NCBI GenBank assembly: GCA_002420115.1 | Contig: DIHK01000066.1 | Location: forward strand, 252,461-316,460 | Source: Nitrospira sp. UBA5698 | GTDB taxonomy: Bacteria; Nitrospirota; Nitrospiria; Nitrospirales; Nitrospiraceae | Reading direction: 5' to 3' | Length of the DNA: 64,000 nt | Part shown: positions 23,860 through 33,634 of the stretch, one piece after another | How the letters are laid out: every line of letters starts with the position of its first letter | Numbering within the stretch: position 1 is the stretch's first letter | Notes under the pieces: generated by a model | What the model saw: the letters and a program-made list of their open reading frames with translations, nothing else | Databases searched by the model: none | What the model was told of the DNA's origin: nothing | Program-made: the position numbers and the translations under genes

Positions 23860-26121
23860 GTGAATCGAGCGTGGTCTGTCGGTCATTGTCTGGTACTTGT
23901 CGGTGTTCTGATGGGAAGTTTCTCTGTGTGGTCAGGAATATCAATGGCCAAGGAGGGGAATAAGGAGGGTACACAAGAAGTTGATGCTCCAAAGAGCAGC
24001 GCGCAGGAAGTCGAAGTGCCGGTCGTAGAGGTTCGCGATCAGGCGATCAAATCTGCCGGCACCGGCACGTTGCATTTAGAACAAGCGAGTCCGTCGGCGA
24101 GTCGGCTGGGGCTGTCGATTCGAGAGATCCCGGCAACAGTGGAAATCGTCGATCAGACGTTATTGCAGGAGCGGGGATTACGAACGATCTCCGAAGCGGT
24201 GGAGGGCACCACCGGCGTGACCGTGGGGGATTCCCCGGGTAACCCGGCCAATTTTTCTATGCGGGGGTTCACCAATAATCAACTCCGGCTACTCTACGAT
24301 GGTCTGATGATCGGCCCAGCGTCGATGACGTCTCGCCCTCGGGATACGTGGAATCTCGAGCGCATTGAGATTCTCAAAGGTCCCGCCTCGGTTCTCTACG
24401 GTGAAGGGGCGCTCGGTGGCGCGATCAACTTCGTGACCAAGCGGCCGGTGCGGAGTGATCAGGTCACGGTCGATGCCTTGTTGTCGTACGGCACGTTCAA
24501 CACGTTGCGAGCGGCTGCCGGCAGTGGCGGACCGCTGCGCTGGGACAATCTCCACTATCGCGTCGATCTGAGCTATCAGACCTCCGACAGCTTCAGCGGC
24601 ATCCAACGCACGCCGTACACCTATTGGAATATGACCAGCGCTCTGCTGTATGACGTCACGCCACGCTTGAATTTCGAGGTGTCGTTCGACGTCAGTCATG
24701 ACCGCAGCGTCCCCTATTGGGGCACGCCGCTGGTCCCCGGCAGCTTTGCCGGCACCTCGGCCATTCCCGATGTCGTGAGCACGCGAACAGGCCACACCAT
24801 TGATGCACGGTTCTTCCGCCAGAATTTCAATGTCGTCGATGCCAACATGAGTTCGACGACCTACTGGGCCAAACTCAAAGCGAACTGGCAGCCGACCGAC
24901 ACCATCCAGATCCGCAATCAAGGCTACTACTATTGGGCCGGGCGGGACTGGCAGAATGCCGAGACCTACCAATTCAATCCCGGCACGCTGTTGATCGACC
25001 GGGATCGGTTCTTTGTGCAGCACGATCAGTACATTCTCGGAGACCGACTGGAACTACAAGTCAACGAGCCGATCCTGGGTCATAAGAATCGGTTTGTCGC
25101 CGGGGTGGATTTCAGCCATCTGCATCTGAATCGCCCGAGTTTCTTCAGCTCAGGAGACAGTGTTGATCCGTTGGCGCTTCCGTCCGGCTCGTTTGGGCCG
25201 ATCGTCTCGGCTGAGCAGCGGTCCACCATCACCACGACAGCCATCTTCGCCGAAAACCAGTTCAGTGTGACGGACTCGTTGAAACTGGTCGGCGGGATGC
25301 GGTTTGACCATATCGACCTGAACCGGAAGCTGTTCAACAACGCCGGGGTGTTCAACCAAACGGCCAGTTTCGAGCGGGACTTCCAGCCGGTGACCTGGCG
25401 GGTAGGCGCTGTCTACGACTTGCTCCCGACGCTGACCTTGTACGGGCACTATGCGACGGCGGCGGATCCGGTCGGCACGAACCTCTTCATTGTACGGGCG
25501 GCGGAGAACTTCGATTTGGCCACCGGCGCGCAGTGGGAGGTGGGCCTGAAGCAGAGTCTCTGGAACAATCGCGCCGAGTGGACCGTGGCCTACTTTGATA
25601 TCTTCCGCAAGAATATCTTGACACAAACATCGTTGCTTGCCGCGGAGAATGTCGGGCGGCAAACCTCGAAGGGCTTCGAGTTGAGCGCCGCCGTGCGTCC
25701 GACTGACGCGTGGCGGATCCAGGGGAACCTGACGTTTCTGTCGGCAGAGTTTGAGGACTTCTCCGAGCAGGCCGGCGGCAATCTGGTCTCGCATGATGGC
25801 AATCGGCCGCCGAACGTCCCCCAGACGGTGGCGAATCTCTGGAGTCAGTACCGGATTCCGTTCGTGATCCCGTTCGACCTGGGGGCGGCGTTCCGCTATG
25901 TGGGCCCGCGTTTCGCAGACAACGCCAATGCGGTGCGTTTGCACAGCTACACCACAGCGGATGTGTGGGTCTCGATTCCGTATAAGCAGTTCGCGCTCAC
26001 CATCCGTGGGCGGAATCTGGCGGACAAGACCTATGCGATCTGGGCGGACCCGTTCTACCCGAGTCAGGTACTGCTCGGTGCGCCACGGACCATGGAGGTG
26101 ATGCTCACCGCTCGCTTCTAA
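23860..26121 (+). CDS. TonB-dependent siderophore-type receptor
   Basis: The 753-residue outer-membrane protein starts at GTG 23860 with AAGGAGG upstream. It has a signal peptide (about 1-30), a TonB box-like VEVPVVEVRD, a plug domain with REIPATVEIVDQTLL, MRGFTNNQLRLLYDG and RIEILKGPASVLYGEGALGG, then a beta barrel ending in a terminal Phe (MLTARF). The RIEvLKGPASvLYG block is typical of siderophore receptors (FpvA/FhuA type). The following PepSY and TonB genes form a complete uptake set. Siderophore type cannot be read from the sequence; iron or zinc complexes are both possible given the neighbouring zinc locus. Confidence 0.93.
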   Translation: MNRAWSVGHCLVLVGVLMGSFSVWSGISMAKEGNKEGTQEVDAPKSSAQEVEVPVVEVRDQAIKSAGTGTLHLEQASPSASRLGLSIREIPATVEIVDQTLLQERGLRTISEAVEGTTGVTVGDSPGNPANFSMRGFTNNQLRLLYDGLMIGPASMTSRPRDTWNLERIEILKGPASVLYGEGALGGAINFVTKRPVRSDQVTVDALLSYGTFNTLRAAAGSGGPLRWDNLHYRVDLSYQTSDSFSGIQRTPYTYWNMTSALLYDVTPRLNFEVSFDVSHDRSVPYWGTPLVPGSFAGTSAIPDVVSTRTGHTIDARFFRQNFNVVDANMSSTTYWAKLKANWQPTDTIQIRNQGYYYWAGRDWQNAETYQFNPGTLLIDRDRFFVQHDQYILGDRLELQVNEPILGHKNRFVAGVDFSHLHLNRPSFFSSGDSVDPLALPSGSFGPIVSAEQRSTITTTAIFAENQFSVTDSLKLVGGMRFDHIDLNRKLFNNAGVFNQTASFERDFQPVTWRVGAVYDLLPTLTLYGHYATAADPVGTNLFIVRAAENFDLATGAQWEVGLKQSLWNNRAEWTVAYFDIFRKNILTQTSLLAAENVGRQTSKGFELSAAVRPTDAWRIQGNLTFLSAEFEDFSEQAGGNLVSHDGNRPPNVPQTVANLWSQYRIPFVIPFDLGAAFRYVGPRFADNANAVRLHSYTTADVWVSIPYKQFALTIRGRNLADKTYAIWADPFYPSQVLLGAPRTMEVMLTARF

Positions 26122-26125
26122 GCCG

Positions 26126-27580
26126 ATGACGCAGAAGGGAATGATACGGAGGCTGCATCGCCGGCTCGGCCTCGTGTTGGGACCGGCAGTGCTGCTCTGG
26201 TTTCTCTCAGGGGTGGTCCTTCTATGGGTGCCCTATCCGAGCTTGACAGAAGGGGAGTGGTTTTCCGCGGCTGAAGCGTTATCCACACGGGAGTGCTGTG
26301 TCTCTTTTCCCTCTCTCGTCCAACAATTGGAGAGGCTTGATGGGATCGAATCTCTCAGGCTTCGGATGGTCGGCGACAGGCCTGTCGTGGTGGCGCAGAG
26401 TCTCAATGGATCATTGGCGGCAGTCTCTGCCGACAGCGGTGACGTGCTCACCTCGTTTACCCAGGAAGGGATCGAGCGCATCGTGCAGCCATTTTCCGGC
26501 GGACGCATGATCGAAGCGGTCGAGCTGATCGAGCATGATGTCTGGACCGTGCATCAGCGATTCGATCCCTATCGCCCATTATGGAAAGTGCAGCTGTCCG
26601 GAGAACACCGTGCTGTCCTGTATGTCTCAAGCGTGACCGCCGATGTCGTGCAAGACACGACAGCAGAGGAACGGCGGTGGAATCTTGTGGGAGCCGTTCT
26701 TCATTGGTGGTATTGGCCATGGCTTCGTCGCCATTGGGAGTGGTGGGATCAAGTTGTCTGGTGGGTGAGTGCGATAGGAACCGTGACGGTGGTGGCCGGA
26801 GGTCTGATTCTTGGTCGAGAGTGGGCGAAGCACGGTTGGTCGGGACTTTTGACCGGCCAAGGGAAGGTTCATCGAGCGCTGGGTGTGATTGCTGGTATTG
26901 CAGCTTGCTGTTGGATGGCAAGCGGGTGGCTGTCGATGGATCATGGCCGCTGGTTTCCAGATGGGAAGGTCAACGCAGAAGATCGTGAGCGATTCATGGG
27001 TGGACGGCTCACCGTGCGCGACGTAGAGGCGATGCCGGATTTCTCGACGATGATGGCGAGCGGGCCGGTCAAAGAGATTCGACTGACTAAGCTGGCCGGT
27101 GTTGTCCACGTCATTGCCCGCATGTCTCCGGCGAAACAGGCCGTTCTCACAGCGCCGTCTCAAGCGGACACTCCACAGGATGCAGTTTCGGATGAAGTGG
27201 TGACGGCAGCGGCCAGGTCCCTACTCGGTGATGACGCGCTGACTATTTCGAAGCGTGGCGAAAACGCTTCCCCTAGCTGTTCGGCGACTGACAATGATAC
27301 CGAGTTGCCATTTCTGCAGGTGGAGACGAGCGGCCATGAATCAAGAGGACTGTTGGTTGATGGGCGAATCGGTGCTGCCATGGAACGGTTGGATTCCAGT
27401 CGCCGACTGTATCACCAGCTCTTCGATAGCCTGCATCGCTGGGATGTGTCGTGGCTTTCGCAGCATTGCGATTTGCGTCGAATGTTGATGTCTCTCTGGT
27501 GTGTGTGTGGAGCGGGATTGGCTGGATCTGGAGTATGGGCCGGCCTTCGACGCCCACATGGGAAAGCACTGCCTCGATGA
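26126..27580 (+). CDS. PepSY-domain inner-membrane protein
   Basis: This 484-residue protein starts 4 bases after the receptor and has four likely membrane helices: near residue 12 (VLGPAVLLWFLSGVVLLWV), the region WWYWPWLRRHWEWW and following, VIAGIAACCWMASGWLS, and a C-terminal one (LWCVCGAGLAGSG). The layout matches PiuB/PepSY_TM proteins that accompany siderophore receptors and may reduce ferric chelates or help release metal in the periplasm. HDVWTVHQRFDPYRPLWKV is the typical PepSY block. The gene overlaps the TonB gene by 4 bases. Confidence 0.85.
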   Translation: MTQKGMIRRLHRRLGLVLGPAVLLWFLSGVVLLWVPYPSLTEGEWFSAAEALSTRECCVSFPSLVQQLERLDGIESLRLRMVGDRPVVVAQSLNGSLAAVSADSGDVLTSFTQEGIERIVQPFSGGRMIEAVELIEHDVWTVHQRFDPYRPLWKVQLSGEHRAVLYVSSVTADVVQDTTAEERRWNLVGAVLHWWYWPWLRRHWEWWDQVVWWVSAIGTVTVVAGGLILGREWAKHGWSGLLTGQGKVHRALGVIAGIAACCWMASGWLSMDHGRWFPDGKVNAEDRERFMGGRLTVRDVEAMPDFSTMMASGPVKEIRLTKLAGVVHVIARMSPAKQAVLTAPSQADTPQDAVSDEVVTAAARSLLGDDALTISKRGENASPSCSATDNDTELPFLQVETSGHESRGLLVDGRIGAAMERLDSSRRLYHQLFDSLHRWDVSWLSQHCDLRRMLMSLWCVCGAGLAGSGVWAGLRRPHGKALPR

Positions 27581-28473
27581 ACCGAGATGCTGCGATGACC
27601 GATTCTGAAACCAGAATACAGAGCTGGGGGTACTCCATCGCACTGCACGGGGCTCTGTGGGGGCTAGGTTTATGGGTCGTTTCACAACAAGCGATCGTCC
27701 CGCCGTCAACGTTTCAGTGGGAGGTTTCACTGGTGAGCCCATCCCGGGAGTCAAGCGGGCATATCCCATCGAGCGGTGTATCGGCACAGAGTGACGATCG
27801 AATCGGTTCAGTCGTGACGAAACCGGTACGAACGTCTGCCGCAGCTCTGTCTACCAGGCCAGAGATTCAGGCGGAGCCAGTCGTCAGGGAGGCGGTTCGC
27901 TCCAAAGCAAGAGTTGAAAGCCAATCAGTGGTGGCAGTGGCTGTGCCGACCCCAGACGAAGCCGATGACTCCACTGTCTTGCCATCAAGTGACATAGCAG
28001 CGACTCCTCAGACTCTAGTGGAATTTCAGAATGCTGTCGATAACGCGACGCAGGGGCCTTCAGCTTCCGACGTTCAATCGGTTATCACGGCGGAGCACCC
28101 TGCCGAAGGATCATCAGATCCGCCGACCGACGTTGCCTTGGCATCCGCAAATGCCACGCAAGCACACTCGGTTGAGACCTCCTCGGATTTTGGCTGGCTG
28201 ATGCAGATGCTGTGGAGTCGCGTGATGGAGCTGAAGCACTATCCTCCCGAGGCTCGGATGAATCGCGTAGAGGGGCGAGTGGTCGTGCGAGTCGTGATTG
28301 ATGAACAAGGCCGACTGCTTGATGCGACGATCGCAACAGGCTCCGGACACGAGGTCTTGGACCATGCCGCGTTGGACGTCATCAGGCGGTCTTGTCCGCT
28401 GTCGTTACCGCAGGCGCTGGGCCGGCATCAGATCGTCTTGCGGGTGCCAATTCAGTATCGACTGGACTCCTAG
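27577..28473 (+). CDS. tonB: TonB energy-transducing protein
   Basis: The 298-residue protein has an N-terminal membrane helix (SWGYSIALHGALWGLGLWVV), a long periplasmic linker rich in Ser, Thr, Val and Ala with few Pro-Lys repeats, and a C-terminal TonB domain: SRVMELKHYPPEARMNRVEG, VVRVVIDEQGRLLDATIATG and VPIQYRL. It links the proton motive force to the receptor at 23860. The usual Pro-rich spacer is weak here. ATG 27577 overlaps the PepSY stop (ATGA). Confidence 0.9.
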   Translation: MNRDAAMTDSETRIQSWGYSIALHGALWGLGLWVVSQQAIVPPSTFQWEVSLVSPSRESSGHIPSSGVSAQSDDRIGSVVTKPVRTSAAALSTRPEIQAEPVVREAVRSKARVESQSVVAVAVPTPDEADDSTVLPSSDIAATPQTLVEFQNAVDNATQGPSASDVQSVITAEHPAEGSSDPPTDVALASANATQAHSVETSSDFGWLMQMLWSRVMELKHYPPEARMNRVEGRVVVRVVIDEQGRLLDATIATGSGHEVLDHAALDVIRRSCPLSLPQALGRHQIVLRVPIQYRLDS

Positions 28474-28490
28474 CCATGAGGATGTGAGGC

Positions 28491-28823
28491 ATGCCATTGT
28501 ACGAGTATGTGGCTGACTATTGTGTGCAGTCACTCTTCTGTTCAAAACGATTTGTGTTTCGTCAGCGGATGGACGAATCGCCGATGACGGCCTGTCCGCA
28601 ATGCGGGGCACCCTTGAGCCGGATCCTGTCCTCGTTTTCAGCGGGGATTGATCTGTGCGCCAACGCGGAGGCGTGGGCAAAGATCGATGCCGGGTCGGGC
28701 GCGCCGCCTGCCACATTGAAAAATATGTTCGGGGGAGGACTCGGCGACCTGGGGTGTGGGCACCATCATCCCGACGGCCTAAGGGGAGACGAGGGCTGTG
28801 GCCGCGGCTGTGGAGCCGATTGA
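28491..28823 (+). CDS. FmdB-like zinc-ribbon protein with Cys/His-rich tail
   Basis: The first 50 residues (MPLYEYVADYCVQSLFCSKR, MTACPQCGAPLSRIL) match the FmdB zinc ribbon, but the first pair is C-x5-C rather than C-x-x-C. The remaining half ends in a Gly-rich tail with CGHHHPDG and GCGRGCG. Such tails can bind metal. FmdB proteins are presumed regulators; this variant follows tonB by 18 bases and probably belongs to that operon. Metal sensing or trafficking is a guess. Confidence 0.7.
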   Translation: MPLYEYVADYCVQSLFCSKRFVFRQRMDESPMTACPQCGAPLSRILSSFSAGIDLCANAEAWAKIDAGSGAPPATLKNMFGGGLGDLGCGHHHPDGLRGDEGCGRGCGAD

Positions 28824-28847
28824 GAAGGAAAGCTATCGTGACCGTGG

Positions 28848-29021
28848 TTAGGGCAATGTCGCTGTGTTTGGCATTGAATAGGTTCGAATGAGAAGGTGCG
28901 CCTTATCGGTCAATCGACGGCGGCGGGCCAGCCGAGAGTCGTAGATCAATTGTCCTCCAAGCATCAACCAAGCCAGTGGCGGGGCGAAGATATCGATCAG
29001 CACCGGCAAGAACCTTTTCAT
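28848..29021 (-). CDS. possible small membrane protein (57 residues)
   Basis: On the minus strand, ATG at 29021 opens a frame of 57 codons: MKRFLPVLIDIFAPPLAWLM, LGGQLIYDSRL, a run of four Arg, then a polar tail. The N-terminal half is a credible membrane helix with a positive stop-transfer end, which is why I list it. No family is recognised and the ribosome site is weak (AGG). The rest of 28824-29258 holds nothing else I can support. Confidence 0.35.
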   Translation of the reverse strand: MKRFLPVLIDIFAPPLAWLMLGGQLIYDSRLARRRRLTDKAHLLIRTYSMPNTATLP

Positions 29022-29258
29022 CGTTGAGCCTGTTCTTTCCCGGCGCGAGGTGATAAATCAGTTTCGGGCGGTTCAATTGAACAATTGAGCGAGCCCGTCA
29101 TGTCTAGCCGAATGCCGCTCATCGTAAAAAACGACTGGTTGGTTGACGAGCATGACGCTCCATTGAAGAAACGTCGTGATCTTCATGCGTCCGCTGAATA
29201 ATCTCCCTTCCGGCGGAGATCCCACTGCACCTGGTATGACTCGAGGAGGAATGGTCGT

Positions 29259-31307
29259 GTGAGCGGCGGAACGGCCACCGATATCGCCCATCTGATCGGG
29301 TTTCTCACCGGAGCGTCCCTCCATGCCATGCTGCTCGTGATGGTGAGGGAGGGCGCAAGATCATTCAGGTTCGCCGCTCAAGGGACGGAACGAGTGTGGT
29401 GTGAGCGGGCCTGCTTCCCACTTTGGATCGCGGTTCTAGGGTTACTGTGGAACGTGCTCAGTCTCGCTTCGATGCTGGCTGAAACTCATACTCCTGTCAT
29501 CACGTCCGCCTTGGCGGTTCTCGCACTCTCGGCGTTGGGCGGCTTACCGGCTGTGGCCGTTCATTCGGTCTGGCAATCGAGTTCAGAGCCTCTCCGGTGC
29601 CGTATCGGCCCGATAGTGGTGGCCGGGTACGGACTGAGTGTTGGGGTGGCCTTGTGGAACGGGGTGGCCCTTCTCTCGGGCGATCCGGTCCCGGATGGGA
29701 TCGCATGGAACGTGCTGACGCTCGGATTTCTCGTCCTATTTGTCGCGTTGCTCCTCGCCATGAAACCGATGCTGGCGGGTCTGAGTGATCTGGTTCTCCT
29801 GTTCCTGGCGGTCGGTTCCGTCGTAGTGTTGCCGTTGAGTCATCACTCCAGCGGCAGCCTGCCATGGTGGTCCGATTTTCCTGGGCACCATGCATCGCTC
29901 CCGGTTGCGGTGATGGTTCTCTATCGGGATTATCGTTTCGGTTTCGTCGATCGTTTTATGAAATGTGCGCTCCCTTTTCTGTTGTTGGTCGGCATCAGTT
30001 ACGGTTTGTACGTTGCCGCAGTCTTGCCGTTCATCGAGGGAGGAGCGGGTGGGATCGTCTCTCCGATCGTGTCGAGTTTCATCATTATACTCTGGGTGGC
30101 CACGGCGATCACTTATCCATGGTTACAGCGAATGGTTACGCGGGCGTTCGATACTCTGGTTCTTTCCCGGCCCGACTACGGCGAGTTTTGCTGTCATCTC
30201 GCGCAGCGCATGAACGGGCACGACACCGTGGAAGCCGTACTCGGAGAGTTGTGCCAACGTCTGCAGAAAACGTTGCAATCGCGAGAAGTCTGGTGGGAGT
30301 GGGTTGCCGACATTCCGGTGCTACCAAGCTTCTCTGATGCATTTCTCCAAACGGCGCAGGCGACGAGCTATACGGGGAGAGGCGACGTGGCCGCATTAGT
30401 CCGGACGGATGACGGGGGCTTCACGATGATCTTGCCCACGCCGGAGGCTCCGCGGTGCGTCGTGACGATCGGGCCCCGTACCGACGGTCATCGGTTCCTC
30501 TCCGAAGAATGGCTGCTGGCTGAAGAGGCCGCGTTGATCGCTGCGAGTCGGATCGGGGTACTGCGCACCAGCCATGAGCGCTGCGAGATCGCGCTGCGGG
30601 AGCAAGAGCTGAAAAAATTGACGACGGAGGCAGAATTGCGGGCCCTGCGCGCGCAGGTGAATCCGCACTTCTTATTCAACGCACTCAATACCGTCGGCTA
30701 CCTTATCGACACGGCGCCGGCGCGGGCTGCCGGTACGTTGCGGGATCTCACCCATCTACTGAGAAGCATTCTTCGCCGGATGGAGGACAATTTTACGACC
30801 CTTGGCGAGGAGATTGAATTGATTCGCTCCTATCTGGATATCGAGAAGGCTCGGTTCGAGGAGCGACTGGCCGTGCGAATTGAGGTGCCGCGTGAGTTGA
30901 CTCGACTCCTCGTACCCGCGTTCGTGTTACAGCCGCTCGTGGAGAACGCCGTCAAACATGGAATTCAGCCGGCGGTAGACGGCGGAGAAGTCCACATCGT
31001 CGCGCGGCGCGTGCGGGGGCTGCCTCGGCACGGCGGCATCGGTGCGACGGGGGAGCGGCTCTGTCTCGAGGTGCGCGATACCGGCGTAGGCGCGACGGAC
31101 GAGGCCTTGCGTCTCGGTCGGCGGGACGGCATCGGCTTGGCGAACGTTGAAAATCGCTTGCGTTGTCATTACGGGCTGCGGGCGTCGATACAGATCGTCA
31201 CTGAACCAGGGGGCGGCACCACGGTGACGGTATCGCTTCCGATGAATGAGCCGGGGACACCGACGGCGGCGCCGGTTGCAGCGATGGCTTCCTGGAGCGC
31301 GCGATGA
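29259..31307 (+). CDS. LytS-type sensor histidine kinase
   Basis: This 682-residue protein has a hydrophobic N-terminal half of roughly 9-10 helices, a GAF-like middle part, and the LytS/YehU kinase core: ALRAQVNPHFLFNALNTVGY (phospho-His), YLDIEKARFEERL, LVPAFVLQPLVENAVKHGI (N box) and a C-terminal LANVENRLRCHYG. GTG 29259 follows GAGGAGGAATGG. It overlaps its response regulator by 4 bases. LytS systems sense extracellular signals through the membrane. Target genes are unknown; it may act on the neighbouring uptake genes. Confidence 0.92.
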   Translation: MSGGTATDIAHLIGFLTGASLHAMLLVMVREGARSFRFAAQGTERVWCERACFPLWIAVLGLLWNVLSLASMLAETHTPVITSALAVLALSALGGLPAVAVHSVWQSSSEPLRCRIGPIVVAGYGLSVGVALWNGVALLSGDPVPDGIAWNVLTLGFLVLFVALLLAMKPMLAGLSDLVLLFLAVGSVVVLPLSHHSSGSLPWWSDFPGHHASLPVAVMVLYRDYRFGFVDRFMKCALPFLLLVGISYGLYVAAVLPFIEGGAGGIVSPIVSSFIIILWVATAITYPWLQRMVTRAFDTLVLSRPDYGEFCCHLAQRMNGHDTVEAVLGELCQRLQKTLQSREVWWEWVADIPVLPSFSDAFLQTAQATSYTGRGDVAALVRTDDGGFTMILPTPEAPRCVVTIGPRTDGHRFLSEEWLLAEEAALIAASRIGVLRTSHERCEIALREQELKKLTTEAELRALRAQVNPHFLFNALNTVGYLIDTAPARAAGTLRDLTHLLRSILRRMEDNFTTLGEEIELIRSYLDIEKARFEERLAVRIEVPRELTRLLVPAFVLQPLVENAVKHGIQPAVDGGEVHIVARRVRGLPRHGGIGATGERLCLEVRDTGVGATDEALRLGRRDGIGLANVENRLRCHYGLRASIQIVTEPGGGTTVTVSLPMNEPGTPTAAPVAAMASWSAR

Positions 31308-32098
31308 CGGAGGTGGAGACGAAGCTTCGAGTTGTCATTGCGGACGACGAACGACCGGCGCGCTCGGTGTTGGCCAAACTCTTGGGGTCGTTCAGTGATG
31401 TCGAGCTGATCGGAGAAGCAGAGAACGGGCCGGCGACCGTCGAGCTGGTCGAACAGGCTGATCCGGATCTCGTCTTGATCGATTTGCAGATGCCGGGGCT
31501 CGACGGGTTGGGGGTGGCGCGAAAGTTTAAGGCTGCAGATCGACCGCTCATTGTGTTTGTGACGGCGCATGACGAGTATGCGATCAGCGCCTTCGAGGTG
31601 CAGGCGACGGACTATCTGCTCAAGCCGGTGGACCGGAAACGCCTGGCCGATACGCTCGCGCGCGTCCGCGCGCGCCTCGAACAACTCGCCTTGGCCGACT
31701 ACGCGATGCCGGAACCTGAGCCGATCCGACCCGAGCCGGCGGTGAACCGGGGCGCCTCCCGTTTCCTCGAACGCATTCCTGTCCGCCAGAAGGACGATAT
31801 TCTCCTCTTGCCGGTGAGTCAGATCGCGTCGATCGTGGCCGACGGCGAGCTGTTGTACCTCACCACCACACGCAAAGAACGGTATGTCATCAATCACCGA
31901 CTCAAGGCCCTGGAGAACCGGCTCGATCCCCACCGCTTCATTCGGCTCGACCGTGGTGCGCTTGTGAACGTCGAGTCGATCCATCGTGTCACGCACATGC
32001 CCGGCGGTGCCTTCCTTGTCACGCTTTCCAACACTCAGCAGCTGAAGGTCAGCCGCGCGCAGTCGCGCGTCCTGCGGAGACAGTTGCTGCGGCTGTAG
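31304..32098 (+). CDS. LytTR response regulator
   Basis: The 264-residue protein has a receiver domain (VVIADDERPARSVLAKLLG, VLIDLQMPGLDG with the phosphorylated Asp, FVTAHDEYAISAFE, DYLLKPVDRKRL) and a C-terminal LytTR DNA-binding domain (IPVRQKDDILLLPVSQIASI, HRFIRLDRGALVNVESI). It overlaps its kinase by 4 bases. LytTR regulators bind direct repeats upstream of targets. No such repeat was recognised here. Confidence 0.94.
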   Translation: MTEVETKLRVVIADDERPARSVLAKLLGSFSDVELIGEAENGPATVELVEQADPDLVLIDLQMPGLDGLGVARKFKAADRPLIVFVTAHDEYAISAFEVQATDYLLKPVDRKRLADTLARVRARLEQLALADYAMPEPEPIRPEPAVNRGASRFLERIPVRQKDDILLLPVSQIASIVADGELLYLTTTRKERYVINHRLKALENRLDPHRFIRLDRGALVNVESIHRVTHMPGGAFLVTLSNTQQLKVSRAQSRVLRRQLLRL

Positions 32099-32137
32099 GG
32101 GGCATGGAGAAGCATCATCGTCCCGGCGCTCACGTGG

Positions 32138-33490
32138 CTATAGACGCGACCACTTGCGAAGCACAGAATGATCAGCGAATAGTGGGTCGACGCATCCGTC
32201 GATGGCCATGGCAGCCGAGGTCGGCACCGGATCCGCCGTTTTGAGCTTGAACCCGACTCCTTTGATCGTAATAAGCCGACAGCGACGGCGGGGGTCACGA
32301 TCCAAATGGCGGCGCAGCGTGTGGACATGCACGTCCAGTGTATGTTTACCGATGGCGAACCGAGGCCCCCACACGCGATCGACTAATTCACTGCGTCGGA
32401 ATACTCTCGCAGGCGCCTGCATCAGCGTTTTGAGAAGCACAAATGGTTTGTCTGACAGCTGCAGGCGTTCTCCGGCAATCGTCACCTCACGGCGATCGGC
32501 ATCCAAGTGCACAGCTCCCACGTGATACACGGCGCGGCTAGTCACAGCACACCCGGCTCGCCGTAGAGAGGCCCTCAGCTTAGCGAGAAATAGACGGCCC
32601 CCATCGAGAAAGTCGTACGTGCTGTCTGCACCGCGCTCCAAGTCCGATATCCATTGCGCCTCTGTACATCGGATTCCTGCCGGTACCAGCGTGATCAACG
32701 GAACGCACTTCAACGATGAACTAGTGCGGAGTATGTCCCAATCGGGAACCCGACGATCGACGAGGAGCAGCGCCAGGGACATGCGCTGGCTGATCGCGAG
32801 GGTCTCAGTCACATCAGCGGTGACGTGCGTGGGATATCCTGCATGATGGACCAACTCCCGAACGTCATGCACAAACACGGAATCAGCCGACAGCAAAAGG
32901 AGGCAATGACTCTCTGATGGATGTTGGCCCGTCATCGATTCCGTATCCGATCCGGGTAAGACCTTGGTCTGTCGTTCCCTCAGCGGCACGCTGAACAGCC
33001 CAATGACCAAGAGAGCAAACAACAGCCCAGCCGACGGAGTAGGAGCCACCGGCACGACCGGCGCCCGGCTCCCCATGTTGACACCATCGACCGGCAGATG
33101 AAGAGGGCCGTCTCCCGGGCGCTCTTGGGGAATCAGGTTGAACGTAGATCGCCGAGTATCCAGATCGATTCCAAAGAGCGAGTTCTGGGTGACCGCCGCC
33201 GGTTCATGCGGTGGAATTACCATGCTTTGTATGAGGTCAGTCGATGTGGTCGACAAGGATAGCACGGACCTCCGGAGCGAGAACTCTACCGACATCAGAT
33301 CATCGAGCCCACCCGCATCAACCTGGGCAAGAGTCGGGCTCGTGATCGGGCGATCGTGTGTTGGGACCCACACCGCCGCCTGTGTTTCCAGCCCGGACTT
33401 AACCAGGCCTAGCAGGACGAGGATCGCGGAGGTGCCTGCCATGGGGAACTGCTGCACAATCCGAGACCAGGTGGGCATCGCGTGTGTCAT
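32138..33490 (-). CDS. membrane-anchored OmpR-type regulator with PEP-CTERM-like segment
   Basis: The 450-residue protein has an N-terminal hydrophobic segment near residues 14-28 (TSAILVLLGLVKSGL), an extracytoplasmic region, a central segment VAPTPSAGLLFALLVIGLFS followed by VPLRERQ, then a degenerate receiver-like domain (LLLLSADSVFVHDVRELVHH, LLVDRRVPDW) and a C-terminal winged helix (LSDKPFVLLKTLMQAPARVF, GKHTLDVHVHTLRRHLDRD, LITIKGVGF). A DNA-binding output placed after two membrane segments recalls ToxR-like one-component regulators. The P-x-P-S-A-G-helix-R pattern resembles a PEP-CTERM signal in an internal position. ATG 33490 is chosen; 33604 would extend past it. It lies beside a PEP-CTERM gene. 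Confidence 0.75.
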   Translation of the reverse strand: MTHAMPTWSRIVQQFPMAGTSAILVLLGLVKSGLETQAAVWVPTHDRPITSPTLAQVDAGGLDDLMSVEFSLRRSVLSLSTTSTDLIQSMVIPPHEPAAVTQNSLFGIDLDTRRSTFNLIPQERPGDGPLHLPVDGVNMGSRAPVVPVAPTPSAGLLFALLVIGLFSVPLRERQTKVLPGSDTESMTGQHPSESHCLLLLSADSVFVHDVRELVHHAGYPTHVTADVTETLAISQRMSLALLLVDRRVPDWDILRTSSSLKCVPLITLVPAGIRCTEAQWISDLERGADSTYDFLDGGRLFLAKLRASLRRAGCAVTSRAVYHVGAVHLDADRREVTIAGERLQLSDKPFVLLKTLMQAPARVFRRSELVDRVWGPRFAIGKHTLDVHVHTLRRHLDRDPRRRCRLITIKGVGFKLKTADPVPTSAAMAIDGCVDPLFADHSVLRKWSRL

Positions 33491-33634
33491 GGGCTTTTGA
33501 TTGCTCAATGAAAACTCTAGATTAACTGCCCTCGCCAGGGGCCGGAGCCCAGGGGCTCTCTCGGCACAGACCGAGAGAGCCCTCGATGCCCTGGAAGAAC
33601 ACATTCATGGTCCTTCCATCAACGGCATACAGGA

